From Siphonodentalium dalli (taxonomy: Eukaryota > Mollusca > Scaphopoda > Gadilida > Siphonodentaliidae): a DNA stretch of 64,000 nucleotides. The notes beneath the pieces are model-generated. The model was not told where the DNA came from. It made no database searches and was given only the letters and a program-made list of their open reading frames with translations. How positions within the stretch are numbered: the stretch's first letter is position 1; every line of letters begins with the position of its first letter. The position numbers and the translations under genes are program-made. Positions 9,826-19,907 of this stretch are shown one piece after another. The stretch spans positions 9,213,314 to 9,277,313 of the forward strand of contig CP136068.1 in assembly GCA_032622095.1 (NCBI GenBank), given 5' to 3'.

Positions 9826-12165
9826 TTAGCTCAACTTACTTTTGTAAGTTTGAGCTATTGCCATGGCTTGGCGTCCGTCGTCCGTGTGTGCGTGCGTCCG
9901 TGTGTCCGTCAACAATTTCCTTTGGCGCGGGCTACAGGTCGTACCTTTGGTCTGATCTTTATGAAATTTGTCATGAATGTTGACATTGACATGTAGATGG
10001 GAACGAGTCATTTTGGGGTCATTCGGCCAAAAAACATGGCCGCTGGTGGCCATTTTGTATTTCAAAATTCAATCCATTGGCGCGGGCTACAGGTCGTACT
10101 GTTCGTCTGATCATTATGAAATTTGTCATGGATGTTAATATTGACATGTAGATGGGAACGAGTCATTTTGGGGTCGTTCGGCCAAAAAACATGGCCGCTG
10201 GCAGCCATCTTGGATTTTACTGTTTGCATGACTAAATCCTTTGGCGCAGGCTACAGGTCGTAGTTTTGATCAGAACTTCATGAAATTTGTCATGGATGTT
10301 AACAATGACATGTGGATGGGAACGAGTGATTTTGGGGTTGTTCGGCCAAAAAACATGGCCGCCAGCAGCCATCATGGATTTTAATCTTTGCATGACTAAA
10401 TCCTTTGGCGCGGGCTACAGGTCGTACCTATGGTCTGATCTTTATGAATTTTGTCATGAATGTTGACATTGACATGTAGATGGGAACGAGTCATTTTGGG
10501 GTCATTCGTCCAAAAAACATGGCCGCTGGTGGCCATTTTGGATTTCCAAATTCAATCCATTGGAGTGGGCTACAGGTCGTGCTGTTCGTCTGATCATCAT
10601 GAAATTTGTCATGGATGTTAATATTGACATGTAGATGGGAACGAGTAATTTTGGGGTCGTTCAGCCAAAAAACATGGCCGCCAGCAGCCATCTTGGATTT
10701 TACTCTTTGCATGACTAAATTCTTTGGCGCGGGCTACAGGTTGTAGCTTTGGTCAGAACTTCATGAAATTTGTCATGGATGTTAACAATGACATGTCAAT
10801 GGGAACGAGTGATATTGGGGTCGTTCGGCCAAAAAACATGGCCGCCAGCAGCCATCATGGATTTTACTCTTTGCATGACTAAATCCTTTGGCGGGCTACA
10901 GGTCGTACCTATGGTCTGATCTTTATGAATTTTGTCATGAATGTTGACATTGACATCTAGATGGGAACGAGTCATTTTGGGGTCATTCGGCCAAATAACA
11001 TGGCCGCTGGTGGCCATTTTGGATTTCAAAATTCAATCCATTGGCGTGGGCTACAGGTCGTGCTGTTCGTCTGATCATCATGAAATTTGTCATGGATGTT
11101 AATATTGACATGTAGATGGGAACGAGTAATTTTGGGGTCGTTCAGCCAAAAAACATGGCCGCCAGCAGCCATCTTGGATTTTACTCTTTGCATGACTAAA
11201 TTCTTTGGCGCGGGCTACAGGTTGTAGCTTTGGTCAGAACTTCATGAAATTTGTCATGGATGTTAACAATGACATGTTGATGGGAACGAGTGATTTTGGG
11301 GTCGTTCGGCCAAAAAACATGGCCGCCAGCAGCCATCTTGGATTTTACTCTTTGCATGACTAAATCCTTTGGCGCGGGTTACAGGTAGTACCTTTGGTCT
11401 GACCTTTATGAAATTTGTCATGAATATTGATATTGACATGTATATGGGAACGAGTCATTTTGGGGTCATACGGCCAAAAAACATGGCTGCTGGCAGCCAT
11501 CTTGGATTTCAAAATTCAATCCATTGGCACAGGCTACAGGTCGTACTGTTTGTCTGATCATCATGATATTTATCATGGATGTTAATATTAACATGTAGAT
11601 GGGAACGAGTCATTTTGGGGTCGTTTGGCTAAAAAACATGTCCGCCAGCATGAATAAATCCTTTGGTGCGGGCTACAGGTCGTAGCTTTGGTCGGAATTT
11701 CATGAAATTTGTCATGTATGTTAACAATGACATGTAGATGGGAAACGAGTCATTTTGGGGTCGTTCAGCCGAAAAACATGGCCGCCAGCAGCCATCTTGG
11801 ATTTTACTCTTTGCATGACTAAATCCATTGGCACAGGCTACAGGTCATACCTTTGATCAGATCATTATGAGATTTGTAAAGGCTGTAGATGGGAACAAGT
11901 CATTTTGGGGTAATTCGGAAAAAAACATGGCTGCCGGTGGCCATTTTAGAATTTACTCTTTGCATCAATAAATCCTTTGGCACACCATAATCACCACATC
12001 CCTGATCCGATCATTATGAAACCTGTTATGAATGTTGATATTGACATGTACATCTAGTCTTACTTAGACATTTCAATTAGCACTTTTCCTATTCCTCTAT
12101 TTACTGTCGACCATTAAATTATTCCCCTACCTAAGTTGAGCTACAGTGTCATTGACACTTTCATT
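9826..12165 (+). mobile_element. Second Helentron-like element, long a-b-c array
   Basis: It has the same 5' TAGCTCAACTTA and 3' AGTGTCATTGACACT as 8253-9580. About fourteen monomers follow a strict three-type cycle: a (ends ATTTCAAAATTCAATCC, ~155 bp), b (CTGTTCGTCTGATCATCATG, ~164 bp) and c (AGCTTTGGTCAGAACTTC, ~163 bp). The cycle repeats four times from 9920 to 11825, then decays. The blocks 10403-10883 and 10884-11366 are almost identical. Confidence 0.85.
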
Positions 12166-12670
12166 ATGTTTACCCATACTATATTATGGTAAACATAGTG
12201 TTGTTGGTGTCCGGATTGACCACTCGTCATACGTCTGTCTGTCCGTAGACACTTTACGCATGGTGCGATAACTCAAATATTTTCTATCTGATCGCAACCA
12301 AATTTGTATACAGTTCGAGTTCGAATATGGGTTTGATCCGACTATATTTAACTGAGTTATGGCCCTTTTTCGAAAAAGAAAAAAAAAATAAACAAAATAT
12401 ATATATATTTTTTTAGATTGAATTCCTTTGCTCAATTTAACAAAAAAAAAATGAATATGAATAAATAAATAAAAAAAATATATAATAAAATATTTTTTTT
12501 TAAATATTAAATTAAAATATTTTTTTTTTAAATTGACAAAATTTGAAAAACTAACACCATTATAACTCTGCCAAGGGTACCCCAAGTCACCACACCAAAT
12601 TTGGTTTAAATCGGTCCATAATCTTGTGTTATGTACTGGTAAATTTGTTTGGAGCGACTTTAAACCCAAT
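12166..12670 (+). mobile_element. GTCCGT-type repeat with 5' hairpin
   Basis: It starts with the hairpin ATGTTTACC...GGTAAACAT, followed by GTCTGTCTGTCCG and GATCGCAACCAAATTTG / GTTCGAGTTCGAATATGGG words shared with 22185-22725. An A/T low-complexity block (12365-12545) interrupts it. The 161-codon minus-strand frame across it is a low-complexity artefact. Confidence 0.55.
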
Positions 12671-12975
12671 TCACCAATTCCATCCCATGCCTTTGGACTA
12701 CTTAGCGATTTTATTGTCTCTTATGCCAATGTGCAAATAAAGAAAGCTATGTATATCACTGAGTATATCACTCAACAGATTGCCTGAGGTCATTATAAAC
12801 GTTATTGGTTGCCAGCATCAATATAAACAATGTCTGTGATTTGTTGACAGCTCTGCTATATAATTGATATTAATGGGTCAGCAGTGAGGTGTCTTTATCT
12901 TAATGGGTGTTGGTAGAATTTGATAAACTATATTTGTAAACTTAAATTTGACTCTCTTAACCCAAGTATTCCATG
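12671..12975. other. No recognisable feature
   Basis: AT-rich single-copy-looking sequence without a credible exon. Confidence 0.4.
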
Positions 12976-13065
12976 TCCAGGTACCCTTTTCACATTTAAC
13001 CAAGGCTGTGGTGGTGCAGCATTACAGATCCTGTACCAGTGCATTCTCTTATATACATGCGAGTG
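12976..13065. mobile_element. TTAA-2 element fragment
   Basis: GGTGCAGCATTACAGATCCTG is followed by the left half of an Hp hairpin (GTGCATTCTCTTATATACATGCGAG). Both ends are lost. Confidence 0.6.
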
Positions 13066-13189
13066 ACCCATACATTCCAATAATTTGTGTTGTGTACATT
13101 TGTCTATAATAGTACATAACCGTATACTCTATAATTCAACGTCAAAACTCTCATTTATGATTCCGATCATAGTAATTTACTATATCGCC

Positions 13190-13765
13190 AAGGGATGGGT
13201 TAACATCTGCCGATCATGATCGGCCTCTCTTAGGTCATTCGGCCAAAGATCCTGGCCGCCAGCAGCCATCTTGGATTTTACTCTTTGCATGACAATCCTT
13301 TGGCACGGGGTACAGGTCGTATTAGTACCTTTAGTCGGATCATCATGAAATTTGTCATGGCTGTTGACATTGGGACGTAGATAGGAAACGAGTCATTTTA
13401 GGGTCATTTGGCCTTCAAACGTGTCCACTGTCAGCCATCTTGGATTTTACTCTTTGTATGACTAAATCCTTTGGCACACCTAACCCAAAAGTCCACTTCC
13501 CTCATCCGATCATCTCCAGACTTCAAATTAATCTTGATATTGATCTTACTAGATGGAAGCTATCAAATGTTTTTGAATTTTATACAAAAACATAGCCGCC
13601 AGCAACCATCTTGGATTTTACTTTTATATATCATATCTTCATGTTGATAATTACTTAGACATTTCAATTTTCTGCATTCCTATTCGCTCCATTGAGTGTA
13701 ATAGGCCTACATTAAATTATTCCCTTTCCAAGTTGAGCTACAGTGTCATTGACACTTTCATTAAT
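13190..13765 (+). mobile_element. Third Helentron-like copy, degenerate
   Basis: Three or so decayed monomers (GCCAGCAGCCATCTTGGATT words) end in the intact 3' terminus AAGTTGAGCTACAGTGTCATTGACACT. The 5' end is missing. Confidence 0.7.
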
Positions 13766-14089
13766 TAACCTTCTCTTTGGTCAAGTGACATATCGGTATC
13801 TTGCGGTACAAGTTATGTTTAAAATTCCAATCCAGGAATGGCGTGGGCTAAAGGGGGTTGGGGGAGAGTGCAATTCAAATTCAAACTTTAGATTCAAACT
13901 TTTACTGACATAAACTCATTAAACATCAATATGAACAGATTAATTATAAAGATTTAGAAAAATAAAAACAAACAACATAATCAGGTAACCATGAATGAGA
14001 TGAGACATCAGTCAGATTCTCTTTTGTGAATGAGTGCAAATGGAATTGGGGGTGGGGTGGGGTTACAGTTGGCAATAGTTGGACACCCC

Positions 14090-14275
14090 CCCCCATTGGA
14101 TATTATCCTATGTATGACTAAATCCTTTGGCACTCCGTACAAACCACATCACTTGACCAACCAATTCGGAGTGACCTCTCGATGGGAGCTATCCAATTGT
14201 TCTGAAATTTGTTAAAAAAACATGGATGCCAGTAGCCATATTGGATTTGATATGTGAATCCATCGGATCACCCTG
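14090..14275 (+). mobile_element. Fragment of Helentron-like monomers
   Basis: TGACTAAATCCTTTGGCAC and AACATGGATGCCAGTAGCC words match the monomers upstream but are heavily diverged. No termini. Confidence 0.5.
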
Positions 14276-14327
14276 CAGCCCACATTTATTGATGAAATGA
14301 AAATAATTGCATCTACACAATACAAGC

Positions 14328-14556
14328 CCGTGGCCGAATGGCATGTACACCGTGGTCAGGTTTCTGGTTTGTATCGTCTTTTTTCAGTTTAATGAACGCA
14401 CACTGCGGCAACTACACCATGGCCGAATGGCAAGTACACCGCAGCCCAACTGTAGTTAGCCGGTGGAGCCGCGGTGTAGTTGCATTTCGGCTGCTGTGGC
14501 AACTTATGCTAACCGCACCGTGGTTAAGTGGACACTTGTTTTTGTCCAGCAGGGTA
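14328..14556. mobile_element. CCGC element, 5'-truncated
   Basis: It retains the GTGGCCGAATGGCATGTAC words, the GTTTAATGAACGCAC core and an intact right end ACTTGTTTTTGTCCAGCAGGG followed by TA. The left end is gone. The short open frame over it is an artefact. Confidence 0.75.
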
Positions 14557-15000
14557 TGTTCACCTGTGTTGTACAACGTACATTATTTCTTCACATGTTG
14601 AACTTCAGTACTACTACTAGTAATTATCTGAGATAATGGAGAGAGCTATTCAATAATTTTCCTTGGCAATTTTGTTTGCTCAGGAGTTTTTTCCTAATTA
14701 ACAGGTTTACACATAACATCATAGCTTTTGGATACATATATACAAGGTTGCACTATCAACAAGTTGAACCTTCCCATGTAGTAGTTGTGACAAAGAACAA
14801 TAAAAATAGTTTTAATCTGGTAATTGATTCATTATTTCACTGTTATAAAAGTTGATATGTTGTTGTTTTGTATTGTATACATTGTACATGTACACATGTA
14901 GAAGATGGCCCAGTAAAGTCTGACTAGTATTACACTTAATTCATTAAATTTGTTATTAAAACTAAATCAAATAGTCAGCTTTATGTCCAAAACATTGGTT
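14557..15000. other. No recognisable feature
   Basis: AT-rich sequence; nothing assignable. Confidence 0.4.
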
Positions 15001-15009
15001 ATTCAATTT

Positions 15010-15135
15010 GTGGATAAACAAATAAAAACCTGCCTGTCGGAACATTATGGTCATAAAATATGGAAATAAAAACCTACCTGCTGATAACTTTGGCCCTAAA
15101 AAATAAATATAGAAACCTGCCTGCTGCTTACTTTG
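15010..15135. repeat. ~52-bp tandem repeat, three diverged copies
   Basis: AAATAAAAACCTGCCTG and related words (AATAAAAACCTACCTGCTGA, AATATAGAAACCTGCCTGCTG) recur at roughly 50-bp spacing. Confidence 0.6.
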
Positions 15136-15634
15136 AAAAAAAAAGTGTCTGAGTAACAGATTATCAACTTTATGTGGCCTATAAATTAAAGTGAAAAAAC
15201 TTTTTCTGTCGGCTCTAAATCTAATTTTGCCCCAATTTTCCAAAAAGAAAAAAGTTGAAAAAAAAACACTACAGGGATTATTTTTATTTTCGCCACCCCC
15301 CCCCCCCAAAATCAAAATTTTTGGGTCCGTCTGGACTCGGGTATGTTACTCAAATTAACAGGGCCCTATATTGCATGGCCAGCCAAGCTGCACTGTCCAT
15401 CAGCTCTGCTGTTGAATCTGTCTGGAAAGAAAGACAACATCTTAAACTGCAAATATCTTTTTTCAGGTGAAGAAAATTTCTGGATGCATGTTGTACTTCC
15501 CAGTTGATTGGTGGAGATATGTCAGCTGATGTTTGTATGACTTGTTAAAGCCAGAGTTCGGTCTCATATCTGATTGATCTTGAAAGCTTTGCGAATATGC
15601 AGGTCGGGGAGATCCGACCTTGGCTGTTGGTGGG
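15136..15634. other. No firm feature; C-tract and weak exon-like stretch
   Basis: Contains a homopolymer of about 14 C near 15296. A plus-strand open stretch at 15351-15467 has an AACAG acceptor and a TTCAG|GTGAAG donor, but no recognised homology. Confidence 0.3.
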
Positions 15635-15935
15635 TGAGTGTCATCCAAGTCTGGGTTTAATGTGCCTGCCATTTGCAGAATGAGGTCCCTAGAGGGTGAA
15701 TTTAGTTATGTTAGCCCACACAGTGGGCTAGTATCACCAAATTCACCCTCTTGGGACCTCATTCTGCATGGTCTCATATGCTATGGGAGTCATGGACTCA
15801 GATTGAAGTTCCCAAATGGTGAATATTGTGATATACACCCATTGGGAACCTCAATTATGCAATGTGACGTCTGCCAATTTGGGGATATAGAGAAACTAAA
15901 CTAAAAAAGAAATATAATCTATGTGAAGAAGATCT
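15635..15935. mobile_element. GAGG element, right side truncated
   Basis: It begins CAAGTCTGGGTTTAATGTGCC and carries the first hairpin (15676-15765) and the TTTGGGGATATAGAGAAACTAA segment. It stops at the TTAA occupied by the adjacent TTAA-2 element. Confidence 0.7.
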
Positions 15936-16202
15936 TTAACCCTTTCATGATGGGAGCTGCTCTGGTGCAGCATGCATTAAAGACCCTGTGCCAGTGCATT
16001 CTCTTATATATGCGAGTCTCCCATAGGGAGCCTTGCATATACATGTATAAGATAATGCTTACACGGTCAAGATAAATATTGTTAGGCCAATGTGTTCTCT
16101 TATATATGCGAGGCTCCCTATGGGAGTCCCTCATATATAAGTAAATGCATTGGCACAGAGTTTTCAAAAAATTTCAGGAAGCTCCAGTCATGAAAGGGTT
16201 AA
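15936..16202. mobile_element. TTAA-2 element, reference copy
   Basis: TTAA-CCCTTTCATGATGGGAGCT to AGCTCCAGTCATGAAAGGG-TTAA. It contains two Hp hairpins with the variant loop CTCCCATAGGGAG. The left part keeps the GCTGCTCTGGTGCAGCAT palindrome. Confidence 0.85.
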
Positions 16203-16288
16203 TGATGCACAGCCCAGCTCACGTCCGTGTATTTAAGTAAGGGTTAATGATGCACAGCCCAGCTCACGTCCGTGTATTTAAGTAAGGG
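16199..16288. repeat. 45-bp tandem duplication starting at TTAA
   Basis: Two identical 45-bp units begin TTAATGATGCACAGCCCAGC. The first TTAA is the right flank of the TTAA-2 element. Confidence 0.9.
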
Positions 16289-16481
16289 TTAACACCGGAA
16301 GTATGCACAATATCCAAATTAGTGGGAACAATGATGATGTCAGAATTTTCAATGCGGTAAATGATGGGCTCAGTCGCTGACTGGTTGAATATATTAGTCT
16401 GTTAGTTATTTGATTGATAACAGTTTCTGTGGTTATATCCATTGTCACAGCTCTTCAAAGTTTATGTTATATACTGGTAAC

Positions 16482-16698
16482 TACAGTAATGCTCTAATTA
16501 ATCGACTTCTTAACCACAGCAGAATTATGGGTAACTTTTCAGGATTTAGTTGGAAATATGGTTTGTTGCCATTCATCGGAAAGCTCTCGGCGAGAGCTTT
16601 CCGATGAATGGCAACAAGCCATATTTCCGACTAAATCCTGAAAAGTTACCCATAATTCTGCTGTGGTTAAGAAGTCGATTAATTAGAGCATTACTGTA
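16482..16698. mobile_element. Mariner-like palindromic MITE
   Basis: An intact copy flanked by TA. The arms meet at GGAAAGCTCTCGGCGAGAGC and have only a handful of mismatches over ~100 bp. Confidence 0.85.
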
Positions 16699-16907
16699 CA
16701 TGTATTTCAAAATCTCATCCACTTATCACACAACCTTCAACTAAGACTATGAAATGGACGCATATGATCACGCATCAGTCTCTCATAAGGAATCAACTGA
16801 GCATTTCCAATAACTTTATAAGTTTAAGCTTGACTGACTGAAGCCCCAAGTTTTCATCAGGTATTAGCCATTTGTAGCAGCCGCAACTTGGGACTTCAAG
16901 CTGAAAG

Positions 16908-17345
16908 ATGCAATATCCGATTAAGCGCCCCTCAATTACTATTTATTTGGATTTGGGGGTAAGAAATATTTTGTTCGAGTCGAGGAACCCTCCTATCAAA
17001 GCTCAGAGTTATTAGATATCTATTTTTGAATTCTATTATTTTTCACCATCAAGACTTGTTAGTGCCCCAGTAAAAAGTTGATGAGCCGACGGTCTTGGAT
17101 CAAATTGCGGATGAAGATGGATAGCTCTGAAATCAAGATGCTTCGTGTTGATAATAAGGCCAAATTTTGTCGAACAACATGTTGATAAATAACCTGTTTC
17201 GGGCAATTTTATACTATAGTTGACAGTGATTAGCATTATTTTTTGGCAATTAATCGATTCTGATATCTGAAGTGGCATTTCTAAAAATGATGTTGTTGAA
17301 ATCTGATTATATGGGGGACCATCGAATCGGATTGAGTACCTTTAA
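16908..17345. mobile_element. TTAA-5 element, left end eroded
   Basis: It holds ATTCGAGTCGAGGAACCC-type words (here GTTCGAGTCGAGGAACC) and ends GGATTGAGTACCT-TTAA. The left terminus survives only as AATATCCGATTAAGCG. Confidence 0.65.
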
Positions 17346-17454
17346 ATATTCTTTTCTTTATCTGTGTAAGAATATTCTAATAGTATATGAGTGTTTAAAA
17401 AAATAGAAAAATATTTTACCATTGTTGAAAGTTTGAACCATACCCCGCTAGCGT

Positions 17455-17754
17455 CACCAAATTTACCCTCTGGGGACCTCATTTTGCATGAACTCATCTG
17501 CTATGGGAGACCTAGACACAGATTTAAGTTCCCAGATGGTGAAGATGGTAATGTGCACACCCATTGCTGAGCACCTCGATTATGCTTTGTGTCGTCGGCC
17601 GATTTGGGGATAAAGAAAAACTGAACTTTCTTAAGAAGTTTGTAAAGAAACTAAAAATCTTATTAATTAAAGATACTTTCCAGAGAATATGAGGGTGAAA
17701 TTTGGTGATGCTAGCCCGCTGTGCAGGGTAGCGTCACTAAATCCCCCCTCTGGG
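17455..17754. mobile_element. GAGG element, left part, split by LTR insertion
   Basis: It carries the first hairpin remnant, the AGTTCCCAGATGGTGAAG segment and most of the second hairpin, ending abruptly at CCCTCTGGGA. The missing GGGACCT...AAATG...AGGC end is found 2.1 kb downstream at 19832-19880. Confidence 0.8.
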
Positions 17755-17941
17755 ATTCGGGAAGTACGAATAATTATCGGGAATATCGAAGAAGTCAGAC
17801 AAGCGAAGTACAGCATATAACACACCTTTACTCTATACTACATAGTCACAAACTGACACCAATGTTACAAGCGCACATAGTCACATTCACAGTTCACTTG
17901 CGCGCATGCATTATCACAGGGATTGTCCTCAGCCACTGTCG

Positions 17942-18568
17942 TCACCACAGTTGACCATCCGATATATCTACATTGTAATCCCCGACATCCTCCAGGGGCA
18001 CAGAACAGAAGTCCAAATTCAGAAACAGAGAAGAGGTCAGTTTAGCGTTCAAATATCCATTCAAAGTTAGACACGCTGTGGACTTCTTGAAAGTAGGTCC
18101 AAAAGATAACTTAGTTTCGATTGTCAAGGATCTGAGACCAGGAATGCAAGGTACATGCAATTCACACTCAAATACAGAACACACATCTGGAAGACCTAAA
18201 GCAACATATGCAAATACGTTACTCAAATCCACTATCGAGTTCGAATACCCAGGCGACTGAAGACTGTCCAGTGTCAGGGAACTGTGTAGCACACCAATCA
18301 CATATTCACACGCATCGATCGCTCTTGTGTGGTTCAGAAGAATTCTGAGTATCAAGATCGGTCGGGTTCTCTCCGATGCGAGTTGGCTACTAGTATGTGG
18401 ACCAGAAGCAAGCACATCCGACTGACAGTCTATCTGACAAGGACTCGAATTGTCGGGAGTTTCCGAACGTGAAACCGAAACGTCTATAGAGATCAGAGTG
18501 TGACTAACAGGTGAAGCACAGTCAGTTGTAACTGGCTCTGTACTGACTGAATTCAGACCATTGGGCAC
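17942..18568 (-). pseudogene. Open frame inside LTR retrotransposon
   Basis: A 208-codon frame in the internal region, running into the left LTR, in the sense direction given by the primer-binding site. I recognise no gag zinc knuckle (CX2CX4HX4C), no DTG protease motif and no polymerase motif. The Ser/Thr-rich N-terminal 60 residues are followed by a Leu-rich part. It may be the end of a Gag-like or spacer protein of a non-autonomous element, or simply an unbroken stretch. Confidence 0.35.
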
Positions 18569-18649
18569 CGGGATGTTGGCAGAACTTCTGTCACCAAACG
18601 AAACTGGTACAGTACATTCTTGGTGGACTGCTTCTGTAGACGGGAAATA

Positions 18650-19000
18650 TTAAATTAGCTGTGTTGTGCATGTGGTTCTTACATCAAGATGTCCATCAAG
18701 ATACTATCCAATCATGGAACACCCGTCTCGCACACCTCGCATGGCATCCTCTATAAGGTCAGCTTCTTTAAGATACATGTAAGCATCATCATTCTCTATG
18801 TATTCTATTAGATCCCAGGATGATTGACCTAGGGCTTTAACGTTAGTTCTGAATATCTAAGAGTTCCTATCTAAGAGTTCCTCTGCGCACTCCAGATATT
18901 GTAAGTTCATGAGAGCATCGGCCTTGCGAACTAGCTCTAACATGTCACCGAAGAGATGTGTCCATATCGTTATGTTCGTGCGTTCCTTTGTCGAATTCAT
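18650..19000 (-). pseudogene. Gag-like N-terminal frame, broken
   Basis: An ATG at 19000-18998 opens a ~47-codon frame (MNSTKERTNITIWTHLFGD, then LVRKADALMNLQYLECAEEL). It is broken by a 14-bp duplication (AGAGTTCCTATCTA, near 18858-18885). Another frame then reads SSWDLIEYIENDDAYMYLKE and continues to about 18715. The position right after the primer-binding site fits a gag start. Confidence 0.45.
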
Positions 19001-19015
19001 GTTGTGTCCAGGATC

Positions 19016-19030
19016 TGGTTCGAGGGACCA
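19016..19030 (-). promoter_or_regulatory. Retrotransposon primer-binding site
   Basis: On the minus strand TGGTCCCTCGAACCA, two bases inside the LTR. The initial TGG pairs with a tRNA 3' CCA and the CGAACC with its T-arm. This fixes the direction of the retrotransposon. Confidence 0.8.
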
Positions 19031-19148
19031 AATGTCGGGAAGAACGATTAAGTATCGGGAATATCGAAGAAGTCGGACAAGCGAAGTACAGCATATACAT
19101 GTAACATACCTTTACTCTATACTACATAATCACAAACTGACACCAACA

Positions 19149-19683
19149 GGTCAGGCACATCCTGAATTCCACTATTATAGCGATATTCCACTATTATAGT
19201 GGTATTTGACCATTACCGTTTTGTTAATTTGATAAAAGAGGGATAATCCAAAATCATATTTCCCACAATATTATTCAAAATCAGATCGCACTAACTCGAT
19301 ACCATGCATATAGTTTGTCCAGGAGAATTATTAATCATGACGGCACACCATAAGCAACTCAATTAGCATGTAATTAGTTGAAATATTGTTATGAAGGAGC
19401 GATTGAGTCATCCTGCAATTGTCATTTAGAACGGGATATATTAGTAATACATGTAGTATATATTATTGAATATCAAAGCTGGCGCAAAAGATTGCACAAC
19501 GAATTTTGTCGGAAGACTGTTCATTCGCTGCGATATTGTTATGAGTGACATTTGGCTGTGCACTGGTATGTGCCGTCTTCTATTCCCGACACAAATAAAG
19601 GAAACATGAATATGTTATAGTCAAATATCACTATAATAGTGGAATATCACTATAATAGTGGAATTCAGGATGTGCCTGACCTG
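19149..19683. mobile_element. TIR element CAGGTCAGGCACATCC inserted in the LTR
   Basis: The terminal inverted repeats exceed 34 bp (CAGGTCAGGCACATCCTGAA, then TTCCACTATTATAG) and are perfect. They split the right LTR between GACACCAA and TGTTACAAG; the left LTR shows this site uninterrupted. CAA flanks both sides, suggesting a 3-bp duplication. No coding frame. The interior word AGAGGGATAATCCAAAATCA recurs at 24597. Confidence 0.85.
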
Positions 19684-19831
19684 ACAATGTTACAAGCGCA
19701 CATAGTCACATTCACTCGCGCGCATGCAATAGCGCGTGCGTTATCACATGGATTGTCTGTTAATCACTCAGCCACAGTCGTCACCACAGTTGACCGTCCG
19801 ATATATACAGGGGCATATCTAATCCCCGACA

Positions 19832-19880
19832 TCGGGGACCTAATTGTGAAAATGTCCAGCACCATATTTTGAGGCCTGGT
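19832..19880. mobile_element. GAGG element, right end detached by the LTR element
   Basis: GGGGACCTAATTGTGAAAATG...CATATTTTGAGGCCTGG matches the GGGGACCTCATTCTGCAAATGACAG...TTTCAAGGCTTG end of other copies and completes the element at 17455-17754. Confidence 0.75.
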
Positions 19881-19907
19881 TATATAATGCTTTCATTTTT
19901 ATTCTAG

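Larger units (their letters stand above)
17755..19831 (-). mobile_element. Short non-autonomous LTR retrotransposon
   Basis: Two direct repeats, 17755-17987 (~233 bp) and 19033-19831 (interrupted by another element), share TATCGGGAATATCGAAGAAG, ACAAGCGAAGTACAGCATAT and CCCCGACA. Complete LTR termini read TGTCGGG...CCCGACA. A primer-binding site lies 2 nt from the right LTR on the minus strand, so the element reads right to left. The internal region is only ~1.05 kb with no reverse transcriptase, integrase or protease motif, so it depends on a partner element. It interrupts a GAGG element. Its right edge is ~75 bp from the acceptor of the phosphatase exon at 19908. Confidence 0.85.

Noticed and set aside
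12184-12669. 161-codon minus-strand frame
   Set aside because: Dominated by an A/T homopolymer-like stretch (FFLFRK, KKYFIIYFFYLF) within a transposon; no motif.
15351-15467. Plus-strand exon-like stretch MASQAALSISSAVESVWKER between AACAG and TTCAG|GTGAAG
   Set aside because: Short, no recognised homology, and the donor sequence also looks like an acceptor; chance cannot be excluded.
16550-16744. Recurring frames with MNGNKPYFRLNPEKLPIILL
   Set aside because: They are read-through of the mariner-like palindromic MITE and occur wherever that MITE does.
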